Of a stretch of DNA of 64,000 bases, positions 8,960-18,206 are shown one piece after another. The notes below the pieces were generated by a model. The model searched no databases. It was not told the origin of the DNA and saw only the letters and a program-made list of their open reading frames with translations. This stretch comes from Clostridium_AD sp050717635 (lineage in GTDB: Bacteria > Bacillota > Clostridia > Clostridiales > Clostridiaceae). The position numbers and the translations under genes were made by a program. The stretch lies in contig NZ_JBOITO010000030.1 of NCBI RefSeq assembly GCF_050717635.1, positions 372,001 to 436,000 on the forward strand. The letters are read 5' to 3'. How positions within the stretch are numbered: position 1 is the first letter of the stretch; each line of letters opens with the position of its first letter.

Positions 8960-10164
8960 TAAAACCCCTCCAACTTACTAATATTAAATGAAGCACTACC
9001 ATCTTTTAAGGTAATCCTTACCTCTTTCCCATTATTAAGTGCACCTATTTCACTGATAACCGCATTTTCATTATTTTTAAGTATTGCATACCCCTTATTA
9101 AGTATATTCAGAGGGTTATGTGCATTCAAAAGAGCATTAAATTTAGAAAGTTTCTGCTTTTCCATTGAGACTTTGGTATTAAGTTTATAACACAATGTTT
9201 CTTTTAGATTATCTATTTGAATATATTGATTAACTATATAATTTAGTGGATTATTTATTTTTAGTGTTTTATCCATCAATTTAACTTTATTATATTCTTT
9301 TGCAACCACAAGTTCCACACGTCTTAATAGAAGTTCTCTAAACCCTTTAATTTCATTGTTTAACTCACTTAAATTCTTCACAGCAATTTCTGCCGCTGCT
9401 GACGGAGTTGGTGCTCTATAGTCACTTACAAAATCTGCTATAGTAAAATCCGTTTCATGACCAACTCCAGTAATTATAGGTATTTTAGAATTATAGATTG
9501 CATTTGCTAAAATTTCTTCATTAAATGCCCATAATTCTTCTATGGAGCCTCCCCCTCTTGCAATAATAATTAATTCAACATTTTTCGATTCATTAAAATA
9601 CTTTATTCCGCTTATAATATCTGCACTAGCATTTACTCCTTGAACTAATGCTGGGTATATAAGCATATTAATTTTTTCATTACGCCTCGTGGCCACGTTA
9701 ATAATATCTTTAACTGCAGCCCCTGTTTGTGATGTAATTACACCAATTTGCTTTGGGAATGAAGGTATACTTTTTTTATGTGCATTATCAAATAACCCCT
9801 GATTTTCTAGCTTTTCCTTTAGGTTTTGAAAAGCTAAATATAACTGCCCCTCTCCATCTACTTCCATTGAGTCACAATAAACCTGATATGCCCCTCCACG
9901 CTCATAAACAGATACTCTACCTCTAATGATAACATTCATACCATCTCTTGGCGTAATTTTAAGCTTAGATGCCTGAGATTTAAACATTACACAATTTATT
10001 TTTCCAAATTCATCTTTTAAGGAAAAATATATATGCCCGCTAGAATGCAATTTTACATTAGATAGTTCTCCTTTAACATTTGTATTATTTAATATAAAGT
10101 CGCTATCTATTACTTTTTTAATATATCCATTAAGAGCAGTTACTGTTAATACTTTAATAAACAT
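8959..10164 (-). CDS. xseA: Exodeoxyribonuclease VII large subunit
   Basis: Catalytic subunit of exonuclease VII, degrading single-stranded DNA into oligonucleotides. It has an N-terminal OB fold (about 5-100), a central catalytic domain with GVITSQTGAAVKDI and RGGGSIEELWAFNEE, and a C-terminal coiled coil. I start it at ATG 10162-10164 because GGAGGG lies 6 nt upstream and MFIKVLTV matches the usual N-terminus. A start 24 nt further upstream has no ribosome-binding site. It overlaps the end of folD by 11 nt. Confidence 0.95.
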   Translation of the reverse strand: MFIKVLTVTALNGYIKKVIDSDFILNNTNVKGELSNVKLHSSGHIYFSLKDEFGKINCVMFKSQASKLKITPRDGMNVIIRGRVSVYERGGAYQVYCDSMEVDGEGQLYLAFQNLKEKLENQGLFDNAHKKSIPSFPKQIGVITSQTGAAVKDIINVATRRNEKINMLIYPALVQGVNASADIISGIKYFNESKNVELIIIARGGGSIEELWAFNEEILANAIYNSKIPIITGVGHETDFTIADFVSDYRAPTPSAAAEIAVKNLSELNNEIKGFRELLLRRVELVVAKEYNKVKLMDKTLKINNPLNYIVNQYIQIDNLKETLCYKLNTKVSMEKQKLSKFNALLNAHNPLNILNKGYAILKNNENAVISEIGALNNGKEVRITLKDGSASFNISKLEGF

Positions 10165-11002
10165 TATCCCTCCATGATTCGCACACATTTTTAATAAGCA
10201 TTGTTGTAGTCATGAGGCCCGTTCCACCAGGTACAGGGGTAACATAACTTGCACGCTCTATAACCTCATCAAAACATACATCTCCAGTGATTTTACCATT
10301 TACCATGGAAGTTCCAACATCTATAACAACAGCTCCTTCTTTAATAAAGTCACCTGTAACAAAACCTGGTCTACCTATTGCAGCAACTAAAATATCTGCA
10401 TTTTTACAAGTTTCCTTTAAATTTAGTGTTTTAGAGTGGCATATAGTTACTGTTGCATCTTCGTTAAGAAGTAGTTGTGCTGCTGGTTTTCCTACAATAT
10501 TACTTCTACCTATAACAACAGCATGTTTGCCTTTAATAATACACCCAGTACTTTTAATCATTTCAATCACACCTAAAGCAGTACAGGGAATAAAACAATT
10601 CTCCCCTTTATAAAATCTACCCATATTCTTATCAGTTAATCCATCAATATCCTTTTTATATGAAATTTTTGAAGTTATTTCTTTTTCATTAAACTTTTTT
10701 GGTAGTGGCAATTGAAGTATTATACCATCCACACTATTAGAAGTATTCAATTTTTCTATAATATCTACAATACTTTTTTCAGAAATATCTGCATCTAGTT
10801 TAATGCAACTATAAGAAATACCAAGTTTATCACAGAGATTGTTTTGACTCTTTACATATGACAATGACCCACCATCGTCCCCTACTAAAATGGTTTTAAT
10901 TGAAGGCACCCTGCGCCCGTTTTTAGTACCCTCATTTATAATGGACTTAATTTCATCTCTGTATTTTTCAACAATTATCTTTCCATTAACTTTAATGCCC
11001 AT
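10154..11002 (-). CDS. folD: FolD, methylene-THF dehydrogenase/cyclohydrolase
   Basis: Bifunctional one-carbon enzyme interconverting 5,10-methylene-THF, methenyl-THF and 10-formyl-THF. The 282 residues carry SYVKSQNNLCDKLGI (catalytic Lys region), LQLPLPKKF, the NADP-fold stretch VVIGRSNIVGKPAAQLL and the C-terminal PVPGGTG motif. GGAGC precedes the ATG. It is the first gene after the nusB terminator, and its end overlaps xseA. Confidence 0.96.
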   Translation of the reverse strand: MGIKVNGKIIVEKYRDEIKSIINEGTKNGRRVPSIKTILVGDDGGSLSYVKSQNNLCDKLGISYSCIKLDADISEKSIVDIIEKLNTSNSVDGIILQLPLPKKFNEKEITSKISYKKDIDGLTDKNMGRFYKGENCFIPCTALGVIEMIKSTGCIIKGKHAVVIGRSNIVGKPAAQLLLNEDATVTICHSKTLNLKETCKNADILVAAIGRPGFVTGDFIKEGAVVIDVGTSMVNGKITGDVCFDEVIERASYVTPVPGGTGLMTTTMLIKNVCESWRDNVY

Positions 11003-11083
11003 ATTATCGCTCCTTTTATATATTTAAAAATATTAGTTACTATAAAAATTCTAACATAATCCTAAAATACCTCTTTTATATAA

Positions 11084-11120
11084 ATAAAATAGCTAGTCAT
11101 GGCTGACTAGTTATTTTTTT
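11084..11120 (-). terminator. Terminator between nusB and folD
   Basis: A stem built on CTAGTCA / TGACTAG and extended by A/T pairs (11087-11116), with a 4-nt loop, has T-rich flanks on both strands. On the minus strand it ends the nusB transcript ahead of folD. Confidence 0.7.
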
Positions 11121-11155
11121 GATTAATTATATTATGTTTTTCTTAATTCAGTGGC

Positions 11156-11551
11156 TTAGATCATCTTTGCTAATATACCATTTATAAAAGCTGGAGAACT
11201 ATCTTCACCATATTTCTTAGCAAGTTCTATACCCTCGTTAACTGATACCTTACCAGGTATTTCTTCCTCAAATAATATTTCATATGTACTAATTCTTAAA
11301 ATAGCTAAATTCATTTTTGATAATCTATTAAGTTTCCACTTAATTAAGTGTTTTTCAATGTTTTTATCAATCTCAGTTATATTTTCATTGACTCCTGCTA
11401 ACGCCTTAGTGATGTATGACATATCAACATCTTCTAAATCCACATCTGTGTGCTCTTTAAAATTTTCAATTATATCCTCATACTTCTCTTTGTTTATTGA
11501 CATTTCAAAAAGCAATTTCATTGCTATCTCTCTTGACTTTCTTCTATTCAT
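11156..11551 (-). CDS. nusB: NusB, transcription antitermination factor
   Basis: RNA-binding partner of NusE/S10 in rRNA antitermination complexes. The 131-residue all-helical protein opens with NRRKSREIAMKLLFEM and ends with the family signature VNEGIELAKKYGEDSSPAFINGIL. AGGAGGAG lies upstream of the ATG. It is flanked by terminators on both sides, so it probably forms a monocistronic unit. Confidence 0.95.
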   Translation of the reverse strand: MNRRKSREIAMKLLFEMSINKEKYEDIIENFKEHTDVDLEDVDMSYITKALAGVNENITEIDKNIEKHLIKWKLNRLSKMNLAILRISTYEILFEEEIPGKVSVNEGIELAKKYGEDSSPAFINGILAKMI

Positions 11552-11625
11552 TTGCTCCTCCTAAATTTTCTATCTTCTATTATATCTTAAATACAATTAT
11601 AATGGAATAAATATATACTTTAACG

Positions 11626-11659
11626 TATAAACACCCTCTGATAACAGAGGGTGTTTATA
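11626..11659 (-). terminator. Perfect 15-bp hairpin after the Asp23-family gene
   Basis: TATAAACACCCTCTG and its exact reverse complement flank ATAA. The stem is very stable for this genome and begins 1 nt after the coding end. The T-tract on the minus strand is short (GTTTATACGTT), so it may terminate or mainly protect the 3' end. Confidence 0.7.
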
Positions 11660-11660
11660 A

Positions 11661-12050
11661 CTATGCTTCTATTTCCTCTAGCTTTTCTGTTTTAGGTAAT
11701 ACAACATTTTGTACATAAACATTTACAGCTGACACTGCAAGGCCTGTCATGAGCTCTACAGATCTTTTTACATTAACTTGTGCTTTTTCAGTTACTTCTG
11801 GTATTTTAACACCATATTCAACTACAATGTGTAAATCAATTACAGCACTGTTTTCTTCTACATTTACCTTAACGCCTTTAGATAAACTTTTTTTACCACT
11901 TAATATTTGAGTTATGCCACCAACAAGACTAGCACTCATTCCAACTATTCCCTGTATTTCAGCAACAGCGAGTCCTGCAATAACACTAACAACATCCTCA
12001 GATATTTTAACAATACCTATCTCTGTTTCATTTATTATTTTATCTTCCAT
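11661..12050 (-). CDS. Asp23/Gls24-family envelope protein (DUF322)
   Basis: A 129-residue member of the alkaline-shock/Gls24 family (B. subtilis YqhY/YloU type). These are cytosolic proteins linked to the cell envelope and to malonyl-CoA/lipid balance. The family core is VVSVIAGLAVAEIQGIVGMSASL followed by a repeat-rich amphipathic region ending VNVYVQNVVLP. AAGGGGG precedes the ATG. It sits after spoIIIAH and before nusB, the usual clostridial position, but has its own vegetative promoter, so it is unlikely to be sporulation-specific. Confidence 0.9.
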   Translation of the reverse strand: MEDKIINETEIGIVKISEDVVSVIAGLAVAEIQGIVGMSASLVGGITQILSGKKSLSKGVKVNVEENSAVIDLHIVVEYGVKIPEVTEKAQVNVKRSVELMTGLAVSAVNVYVQNVVLPKTEKLEEIEA

Positions 12051-12099
12051 ATTAGTACCCCCTTATTTAGCTTAGGTAAAACATGATAACACTTCTTTT

Positions 12100-12128
12100 A
12101 TTATAGCAGATAAATATTTGATTTACAA
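12100..12128 (-). promoter_or_regulatory. Housekeeping promoter for the Asp23-family gene
   Basis: TTGTAA (12123-12128), 17 nt, then TATAAT (12100-12105) on the minus strand, with an extended TGC before the -10 element. It starts inside the end of the spoIIIA operon and gives a leader of about 45 nt. Confidence 0.75.
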
Positions 12129-12131
12129 ATA

Positions 12132-12635
12132 CTATTCTTGAATCTTAATATCAATTTTTTCTAATTTAACCTTGCTCATAACAGCATCTTGAATCTTTTT
12201 AAGTTCTTCTTTTGATAGTTCTTTTTTGTCAGTTTTAACTAGTATTTCCACTAAATCATCATTTATATTGCACAATGATTGCTCATACCCTTGAGCTTTA
12301 AGTGCAAGTTCTATGTCTGCTTCATCCTGTGAAGCTGTGGCTAAGCTTAAATACTGTTGTGATGCCTCTTTCTTTTGTGCTGCTGGAGTATTTGCATTAT
12401 CTATTAAGTCTTGAATTGTTTGAAGAGTTCTGTTAGATACTTCAACCTTTAACAATTTGGCTTCCTCAAAGAAAGTTGAAGAAGTTTTTGTTTCTGTTAA
12501 GGATATCGCGGTCTTCTCATTGTTAAAATCCTTATCATTTACATATAACGGTCCATTCACCTTTGTTGCAAGATACCCTGCACACACTATAAGTACTACC
12601 AACGTTAAGATTATACCTGATTGTTTTTTGTTCAT
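12132..12635 (-). CDS. spoIIIAH: SpoIIIAH, mother-cell channel protein
   Basis: Mother-cell partner of SpoIIQ (or its clostridial equivalent) in the channel between mother cell and forespore. The 167 residues have one N-terminal membrane segment (about 8-26) and a YscJ/FliF-like ring-building domain at the C-terminus (about 60-167). The centre is rich in Ala, Gln and Glu. A GGGGGG ribosome-binding site precedes the ATG. It is the last of eight spoIIIA genes. Confidence 0.94.
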   Translation of the reverse strand: MNKKQSGIILTLVVLIVCAGYLATKVNGPLYVNDKDFNNEKTAISLTETKTSSTFFEEAKLLKVEVSNRTLQTIQDLIDNANTPAAQKKEASQQYLSLATASQDEADIELALKAQGYEQSLCNINDDLVEILVKTDKKELSKEELKKIQDAVMSKVKLEKIDIKIQE

Positions 12636-12675
12636 AATATTTTTCCCCCCATCTACCTTTCTAAGAAATTATATG

Positions 12676-13326
12676 CTAATTATTCATAGGATATACATTA
12701 ACTTTACTTTCAGGCAAATTAAATAAGTTAATTACCGCCTGCCTAATCCTAAGTTCCGTAACTTTTTCATTTGAACCTTCCGCAACGATGCAGACACCCG
12801 TAATAGTTGGCTTGAATGTTTTTACAATTAGCGGCTGGTTTTCGTTGCCATTATTAGACATAACTACTGTTCTTCCACTATTTTCTTGAGTAATGTTTCG
12901 TTTTCCTCCTCCAGTATCATTTTCAACTGTGTCACTTTTAGAATCATTGATATTTATGGCAGGAACACTTTCTTCTCCACTCTCAAAATAGATCATCAGT
13001 TGTACCTTTCCAACCCCCTGAATACCTTCAAGTGTTGATTTAAGCTTCATTTCTAATTGTGTTTCATAATCTGTTAACTTAATCGGGTTATTTTCACTAG
13101 AAATTTTATCCACTTGTGTTTCATCAATTGCTGTTGTAGTTGAACTTTCCGATTTAAAAAAGCTACTGGCTAAAACTATTACAACTGCCACTAAAATTAA
13201 TAGAACTAGGTTTGCTAACATCTTATCTGATTTTTTGCTACTACTATTTTTGTTGTTGTAATTTCCACTATTCAATTTTGTTTTAATAAACTCAGTAAAT
13301 TTACTAAGCAAATTATCATTATTCAT
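12676..13326 (-). CDS. spoIIIAG: SpoIIIAG, ring-forming channel protein
   Basis: Forms large rings in the intermembrane space of the engulfed forespore. The 216-residue protein has a Ser/Asn/Lys-rich cytosolic N-terminus, one membrane helix (about 40-58) and a C-terminal ring-building domain ending near TELRIRQAVINLFNLPESKVNV, typical of the YscJ/FliF fold. It lies between spoIIIAF and spoIIIAH in the operon. Confidence 0.94.
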   Translation of the reverse strand: MNNDNLLSKFTEFIKTKLNSGNYNNKNSSSKKSDKMLANLVLLILVAVVIVLASSFFKSESSTTTAIDETQVDKISSENNPIKLTDYETQLEMKLKSTLEGIQGVGKVQLMIYFESGEESVPAININDSKSDTVENDTGGGKRNITQENSGRTVVMSNNGNENQPLIVKTFKPTITGVCIVAEGSNEKVTELRIRQAVINLFNLPESKVNVYPMNN

Positions 13327-13380
13327 AGAAATCCCCCTCTTTCATCATTTTTGGTATATATAAATTTCTAAGCATAGGTT

Positions 13381-13974
13381 TTATGAATCTAATTTATAAA
13401 CAGTAATAACATCTTTTGATATTTGAAATTTGCTACTCAATCGACTCTTTATTTTGTCACCTTCCTTTCTTTCCAAAATACTTTTCTTAGATGCATTAAC
13501 ACTTGTTGTATCTATTTTTATTTCACTAATATTTTTGACACCGCCTTCTACAATCCCAATTTCCATCTTCTTAATATTGAATTGTGAAGTAGTATCATCA
13601 TAGACAATTTCTATATCAGCATTATACTTGTTTTCTGGAAAAGCCTCTTCCAAATCTATAATACATTGCCTTTCCAAATTATTTTTAAAATTATCGGATG
13701 TCTTTATTATGTTAATATCACTGTATTTTTTAATATCTATAGCAGGAGTACTACTCTCCATGTAACTTATAGCTTTATTAGAATATGAGTATAAATCAAA
13801 GTTTTTATCAAGAATTTTCATTAGTGGATTTATTATTACCACAATTAATATGAGTCCTAATACAAATTTAGCATACTTTTTCATATTATTGTCTGGCAAG
13901 ATCATCTCCACTGCAGTAATAAAAAATACAGCAATAGTTATATTTGTTACCCATATTTTTAATAACTCTATCAA
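13381..13974 (-). CDS. spoIIIAF: SpoIIIAF
   Basis: Component of the SpoIIIA-SpoIIQ transport complex. The 197-residue protein has two N-terminal membrane helices (about 8-28 and 35-55) and a soluble C-terminal domain that ends KDVITVYKL. The start codon is TTG (13972-13974), placed by GGAGGTGG about 7 nt upstream. No in-frame ATG fits better. The order AE-AF-AG is conserved. Confidence 0.92.
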   Translation of the reverse strand: MIELLKIWVTNITIAVFFITAVEMILPDNNMKKYAKFVLGLILIVVIINPLMKILDKNFDLYSYSNKAISYMESSTPAIDIKKYSDINIIKTSDNFKNNLERQCIIDLEEAFPENKYNADIEIVYDDTTSQFNIKKMEIGIVEGGVKNISEIKIDTTSVNASKKSILERKEGDKIKSRLSSKFQISKDVITVYKLDS

Positions 13975-14013
13975 ATTATCACCACCTCCTTTATAAATAA
14001 GTCTCGTTAAATT

Positions 14014-15198
14014 TTAACCCATTATACTTTTTCCTGTTGAGGCTACTATAGCAATCATTATAAAAAACATTATACTTACTGAAATAACACAAGACATTAA
14101 TAGCAGAATAGAATCTCCTACTGAATTTATACATTCTACTGTGCGTTTGTCACTTATTGGTTCGATTAGAGCAGCTGCAATTTTATATAAAAAAGCCATA
14201 ATTAATAATTTAATAATAGGGAATAAAACTATAATAATAATAATAACTAGTCCCATTCCACTTATGGCGTTCTTTAGAAGAAGTGAGTATCCAGCTACTG
14301 TAGAAATTGCATCAGACAGAGCTTTTCCAACCACAGGTATAAAATTATCTACTGCGAATTTCGCTGTTTTTATAGTAACCTGATCTATGGTTGAGGCTGC
14401 TATACTTCTTAAAGTAATTATTCCGATAAAAAGTGTAAGCACCATTAACTGTATCCAAATAGCCGCTTGTTTTAAAAGTTTTGTCAAATTATTTATTTTA
14501 TAGTCACCAGATATATTGTTTACAAATTGTAGTACAAAGCTCATAAATATTATAGGAATAATAACATCCACATAAATTCTAGAACTTATAGTTGTAAATC
14601 CAATTATTACTGGATCAAGTAAAGTTGCCTCTGCAAATCCGCCCACACTAGCAAGCAGCATCATGAGTACTGGCATAAGAGCTGCCATAAAATCTGTCAT
14701 ATTAAAAATTGTAACTCTAGCTAGCTCTACTACTACATAAAAGCTTTTAGTTATCAGCACTATCATTACACCGTAACATGCAAAATAAGCAATATTCGAT
14801 AAACTTTCATTATCGAAGGCACTTTGTAGATTATGAAGAAGTGAGCATACAATAGCAATAATTATAAGGCTTCCAATTAATTGCATTGATGCAATTACTT
14901 CTTTAAATGAAAATTTTATAACATAATTAGCTATATTTTTAAAACTAAGACCATTTTCGCCTGTTCTCAAAAATCCTTTTACAAAAGTTCCAGGATCCAT
15001 ATCATTTAGTATTTCATTTTCCGTTTTTATCTTAGTAATATAATCATATAAATTATTTATTTCATTCTGTTCTACCTGTCCTATTTCTCCAATTTCACCT
15101 AACTTACTTTTTTCACCCATATCACCTATTTCAGTAGCTTGTACAGTAATAGGCATACATAATAATAATAATAATATAATCACTAATATTTTTTTCAT
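14014..15198 (-). CDS. spoIIIAE: SpoIIIAE, polytopic channel protein
   Basis: Multi-pass membrane subunit of the SpoIIIA complex. The 394 residues begin with a signal sequence (about 3-21). A Glu/Gly-rich region follows, then about seven to eight hydrophobic segments. Two stretches typical of the family are MAALMPVLMMLLASVGG and FIPVVGKALSDAISTVAGY. GAGGTATA precedes the ATG. Confidence 0.94.
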   Translation of the reverse strand: MKKILVIILLLLLCMPITVQATEIGDMGEKSKLGEIGEIGQVEQNEINNLYDYITKIKTENEILNDMDPGTFVKGFLRTGENGLSFKNIANYVIKFSFKEVIASMQLIGSLIIIAIVCSLLHNLQSAFDNESLSNIAYFACYGVMIVLITKSFYVVVELARVTIFNMTDFMAALMPVLMMLLASVGGFAEATLLDPVIIGFTTISSRIYVDVIIPIIFMSFVLQFVNNISGDYKINNLTKLLKQAAIWIQLMVLTLFIGIITLRSIAASTIDQVTIKTAKFAVDNFIPVVGKALSDAISTVAGYSLLLKNAISGMGLVIIIIIVLFPIIKLLIMAFLYKIAAALIEPISDKRTVECINSVGDSILLLMSCVISVSIMFFIMIAIVASTGKSIMG

Positions 15199-15207
15199 AT
15201 TATACCT

Positions 15208-15591
15208 CTACATTATTTTTAGAATAGATTGCATTACTGCCATTAAAATAGGTATTGCAAGAACCAATATAAATATTTTGCCAGCAAATTCCACTTTCCC
15301 CGCAAGGCTATTCTCTCCAGCATCCCTGCAAATTTCGCTGCAAAAAGAAGCTAAATAGGCAATACCTAGTATTTTAAAAACTGTGTTTAAATACACAACA
15401 TCTATATTTGCTTTATTTGCTAAGGTTTGTAAAAAGCTCATTATTATTGTAAGTTTATTTACCATAAACAAAAAAATTAATATTCCTGCTGCAATGCTAA
15501 CCTGAATTGCTAGATCATCTCTTCTGCCCTTAAATATAAGAACAATAAAGAGTGCCGTGAAAGCAAAGGCAACAATTTTAATCATGTCCAT
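15208..15591 (-). CDS. spoIIIAD: SpoIIIAD
   Basis: Small integral membrane subunit of the SpoIIIA channel, 127 residues with about four hydrophobic segments and the family phrase LGIAYLASFCSEICRDAGE. AAGGAGG precedes the ATG. It resembles SpoIIIAC in fold, and the two genes are adjacent, as expected. Confidence 0.94.
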   Translation of the reverse strand: MDMIKIVAFAFTALFIVLIFKGRRDDLAIQVSIAAGILIFLFMVNKLTIIMSFLQTLANKANIDVVYLNTVFKILGIAYLASFCSEICRDAGENSLAGKVEFAGKIFILVLAIPILMAVMQSILKIM

Positions 15592-15628
15592 AATGACCTC
15601 CTTAAATGTATCATTACAACCTCATGTC

Positions 15629-15826
15629 CTAAAACTGGAACAGTGTTTTTACTGAAGCAAATAATTTATTTACTAGACTTATCACCATCATAAGAATTAT
15701 TATCACTCCAGCTAAATTTGCAACTACAGCAATATCTTCTTTACCACCACTTTTTAAAACCTTATCAATAATAATAATCAGAATACCAGTTGCCCCTATT
15801 TTGAATAGCAAGCTAACATCTAACAT
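15629..15826 (-). CDS. spoIIIAC: SpoIIIAC
   Basis: A 65-residue membrane protein with two hydrophobic segments (about 4-22 and 33-54), the standard size for SpoIIIAC. It has GAGGAGG upstream and lies between AB and AD in a complete operon. It is short but secure by context. Confidence 0.93.
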   Translation of the reverse strand: MLDVSLLFKIGATGILIIIIDKVLKSGGKEDIAVVANLAGVIIILMMVISLVNKLFASVKTLFQF

Positions 15827-15839
15827 TTAAAAACCTCCT

Positions 15840-16358
15840 CTATATTAAGGCTATAACCAGCATTGCTCCAAAAGAAAAACCTAAAGCTCTATACATTTTT
15901 ATGTTTTTGCTCATAAATTCTTCAGATATTGCAATTTGTTTTTTTAAATTTGCTATAGTAAGTATAAATATACTATTTTGACCTTCAATATCAGATTCTC
16001 CTAAAGTTTTAGACAAGTCTAAAATAACATTTATATCATCAAAATTTAGATACAATTTGCTTTTCATACCACTTATTGCACTATTCATAGCCTCATAAAC
16101 ATTTTCATATTCATTGTTTACGAGCAACTCACTAGTCCTATTAAAAAGTTCCTTTATTGGCTCTTTACTTTTATGTGCTACACTTTTAAATGCATCCGGT
16201 AAAAGAGCATGTACATAAGTAATTTCATTTTGTAGTTGATGAATTGCTCTATGCATCTCATTTAGCTGATAAACTCTATATTTTAACTTCTCGCTGTATA
16301 TAAATCCTGCCATACTTGAAGCACCTATAATTACCGCACACCCAATTATTTTAATCAT
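15840..16358 (-). CDS. spoIIIAB: SpoIIIAB
   Basis: Single-pass subunit with a helical cytosolic domain resembling GspF-type secretion proteins. I start it at ATG 16356-16358 (MIKIIGCAV), which has GGAGG 7 nt upstream. The frame continues 20 codons further inside spoIIIAA but without a ribosome-binding site. That leaves about 172 residues, the usual length. It overlaps the end of spoIIIAA by 8 nt, implying coupled translation. Hydrophobic segments lie near both ends. Confidence 0.93.
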   Translation of the reverse strand: MIKIIGCAVIIGASSMAGFIYSEKLKYRVYQLNEMHRAIHQLQNEITYVHALLPDAFKSVAHKSKEPIKELFNRTSELLVNNEYENVYEAMNSAISGMKSKLYLNFDDINVILDLSKTLGESDIEGQNSIFILTIANLKKQIAISEEFMSKNIKMYRALGFSFGAMLVIALI

Positions 16359-17280
16359 AGCTTGGCCTCCATAAATCTTTTCCAAGAGTAAAATCATAAA
16401 TTCTTTCAATTGTTCCAATCCCTTTTTTATTACTAAGTACTATGCCCCGCGCGAAGACAAAGTTTTCCACGATATCCTTAAAAACTAGCCGCTTATACAG
16501 ATCATCAATTCCAAATCCATGAATAGTTGTTACTAAACTAATACCAGAATTTAATGCCATTAAAATACTTTCTATATCCTTTTGGGTACCAATTTCATCA
16601 CAAACTATAACATCAGGAGACATACTTCTAATTGCCATCATAATTCCTTCGCTCTTAGGGCAATTATCCAGTATATCTGATCGTACACCCACATCCATCT
16701 GCGGTATTCCTTTAAACGAACCCGCTATTTCCGATCTTTCATCAATTATAGAAACATTTTTACCGTTAAAGTTTTTATCTTTATTCCCATCTGAAATAAC
16801 CCTTGAAACATCTCTAAGTAGCGTAGTTTTGCCACACTTAGGAGGCGATATAATTATTGTATTGTAAACTAAATTATCGTGGATAATATAAGGCATTACT
16901 CTATCAGCACAACCAATAACTTCTTTGCATACTCTTATGTTAATAGAAGAAATATCTTTAATAGTTTTTATGCTATTGTTTTCAATAACACAAATCCCAC
17001 ATAATCCAACTCTATGTCCACCTTTTATAGTTATATATCCCTGTCTGATTTCGTCTTCAAAAGCATATATTGAATAATTGCTTATTCTCTGCATAATATA
17101 TTTTATGTCTTCGGTCGTTGCAATATATTCCCAAATTTCTTCTTTGCTGCCAATATGAATAAATAAAGGCTTGTTTACTTTTATTCTAAGTTCTTGAAGC
17201 TTTTGCAAATTAGGGGTCTGTTCCAATTTGCTTCTAATGGTTTTGGGTAGTATTTCAAATAACTCTTTTGTGTCTAACAT
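16351..17280 (-). CDS. spoIIIAA: SpoIIIAA, AAA ATPase of the channel
   Basis: Cytosolic ATPase of the mother-cell SpoIIIA complex, related to secretion ATPases. Walker A reads SPPKCGKTTLLRD and Walker B VIVCDEIG, and VTTIHGFG follows. I place the start at ATG 17278-17280 (MLDTKELFEIL), which has GAGGGTG upstream. The longer frame from 17370 would run through the promoter. About 309 residues is typical. It is the first gene of the operon. Confidence 0.95.
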   Translation of the reverse strand: MLDTKELFEILPKTIRSKLEQTPNLQKLQELRIKVNKPLFIHIGSKEEIWEYIATTEDIKYIMQRISNYSIYAFEDEIRQGYITIKGGHRVGLCGICVIENNSIKTIKDISSINIRVCKEVIGCADRVMPYIIHDNLVYNTIIISPPKCGKTTLLRDVSRVISDGNKDKNFNGKNVSIIDERSEIAGSFKGIPQMDVGVRSDILDNCPKSEGIMMAIRSMSPDVIVCDEIGTQKDIESILMALNSGISLVTTIHGFGIDDLYKRLVFKDIVENFVFARGIVLSNKKGIGTIERIYDFTLGKDLWRPSYD

Positions 17281-17302
17281 TTTTATCACCCTCTCATATA
17301 TA

Positions 17303-17332
17303 ATTTCTATTTTAGTAACCTGTAAAATATGC
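17303..17332 (-). promoter_or_regulatory. Sigma-E-like promoter of the spoIIIA operon
   Basis: GCATATT (17326-17332), a 14-nt spacer and AATAGAAAT (17303-17311) on the minus strand resemble the sigma-E pattern KMATATT-N14-CATACAHT. The -35 match is excellent and the -10 match fair. spoIIIA is sigma-E-controlled in B. subtilis. Confidence 0.55.
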
Positions 17333-17412
17333 CACATAAATCGAAAACTTTTTATCAAAGTTACATTCATTTTACATAATATATGTATTAACTTTCAAAA
17401 AAAGAATAAAAA

Positions 17413-17435
17413 AAAAGAACCATAACGGTTCTTTT
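17413..17435 (-). terminator. Terminator after efp
   Basis: AAAAGAACC and GGTTCTTTT form a 9-bp stem with a 5-nt loop. A nine-T run follows on the minus strand. It separates efp from the spoIIIA operon. Confidence 0.85.
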
Positions 17436-17443
17436 AAAGAAAT

Positions 17444-18001
17444 TTAAACTCTTAACATATAATCGCCATTTCTGGTATCAATTCTTATTGTTTCACCTTC
17501 ATTAACGAACATTGGAACTTGAACTATTGCTCCTGTTTCCACAGTAGCTGGTTTTGTTGCACTTGAAGATGTATTACCTTTAACCCCTGGCTCTGTTGCA
17601 GTTATAATAAGTTCTACAAAGTTTGGTGCTTCTACTGAAAAAGCCTCATTCTTATAAAATTTTATAACAGCAAACATATTCTCTTTTAAGTATTTTATAG
17701 CCCCTTCAACTCTATCATAGTTAAGAGGTATTTGTTCATATGTTTCTTGATCCATGAAGTAGTATAATCCTTCCGCTGAATATAAATACTGCATTTCTTT
17801 TCTTTCTATAACAGCTTCTTGTAATTTTGTAGTTGGGCTAAATGTCTTTTCTGTAACCCCTTGATTAATTACGTTTCTTAATTTAGTTCTTACAAATGCT
17901 GCTCCCTTACCAGGTTTAACATGTAAAAATTCAATAACCGTATATACTTGTCCACCCTCATCAAATGTAGTTCCTTTTCGTATATCACCTGCTGATATCA
18001 T
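17444..18001 (-). CDS. efp: Elongation factor P
   Basis: Relieves ribosome stalling at polyproline. Three beta-barrel domains are expected in its length of 185 residues. The tip loop reads HVKPGKGAAF (the conserved Lys is present), and the C-terminal signature is IRIDTRNGDYMLRV. The start at ATG 17999-18001 (MISAGDIRKG) is set by GGAGGG 7 nt upstream. A sigma-A promoter and a terminator frame it as a single-gene unit. Confidence 0.96.
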   Translation of the reverse strand: MISAGDIRKGTTFDEGGQVYTVIEFLHVKPGKGAAFVRTKLRNVINQGVTEKTFSPTTKLQEAVIERKEMQYLYSAEGLYYFMDQETYEQIPLNYDRVEGAIKYLKENMFAVIKFYKNEAFSVEAPNFVELIITATEPGVKGNTSSSATKPATVETGAIVQVPMFVNEGETIRIDTRNGDYMLRV

Positions 18002-18110
18002 TAAGTATCCCTCCAAAATTCGTTGTTAATTCAATTAATCCATTTATATTATAACCTTAAAAAATATTTTATAACCATATTAACTGTAAATATCACAATG
18101 GAACAATGTT

Positions 18111-18139
18111 ATTTTATCAAAACTTAGTAACATTTGCAA
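18111..18139 (-). promoter_or_regulatory. Housekeeping promoter of efp
   Basis: TTGCAA (18134-18139), 17 nt, TAAAAT (18111-18116) on the minus strand, with TGA directly before the -10 element (extended -10). The leader is about 100 nt. The rest of the AT-rich gap 18017-18206 shows nothing else. Confidence 0.7.
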
Positions 18140-18206
18140 ATATAATTATATATTATTTAAATATTTTTATATTTCACTATGATTATACCACTAGAATCAG
18201 TACATA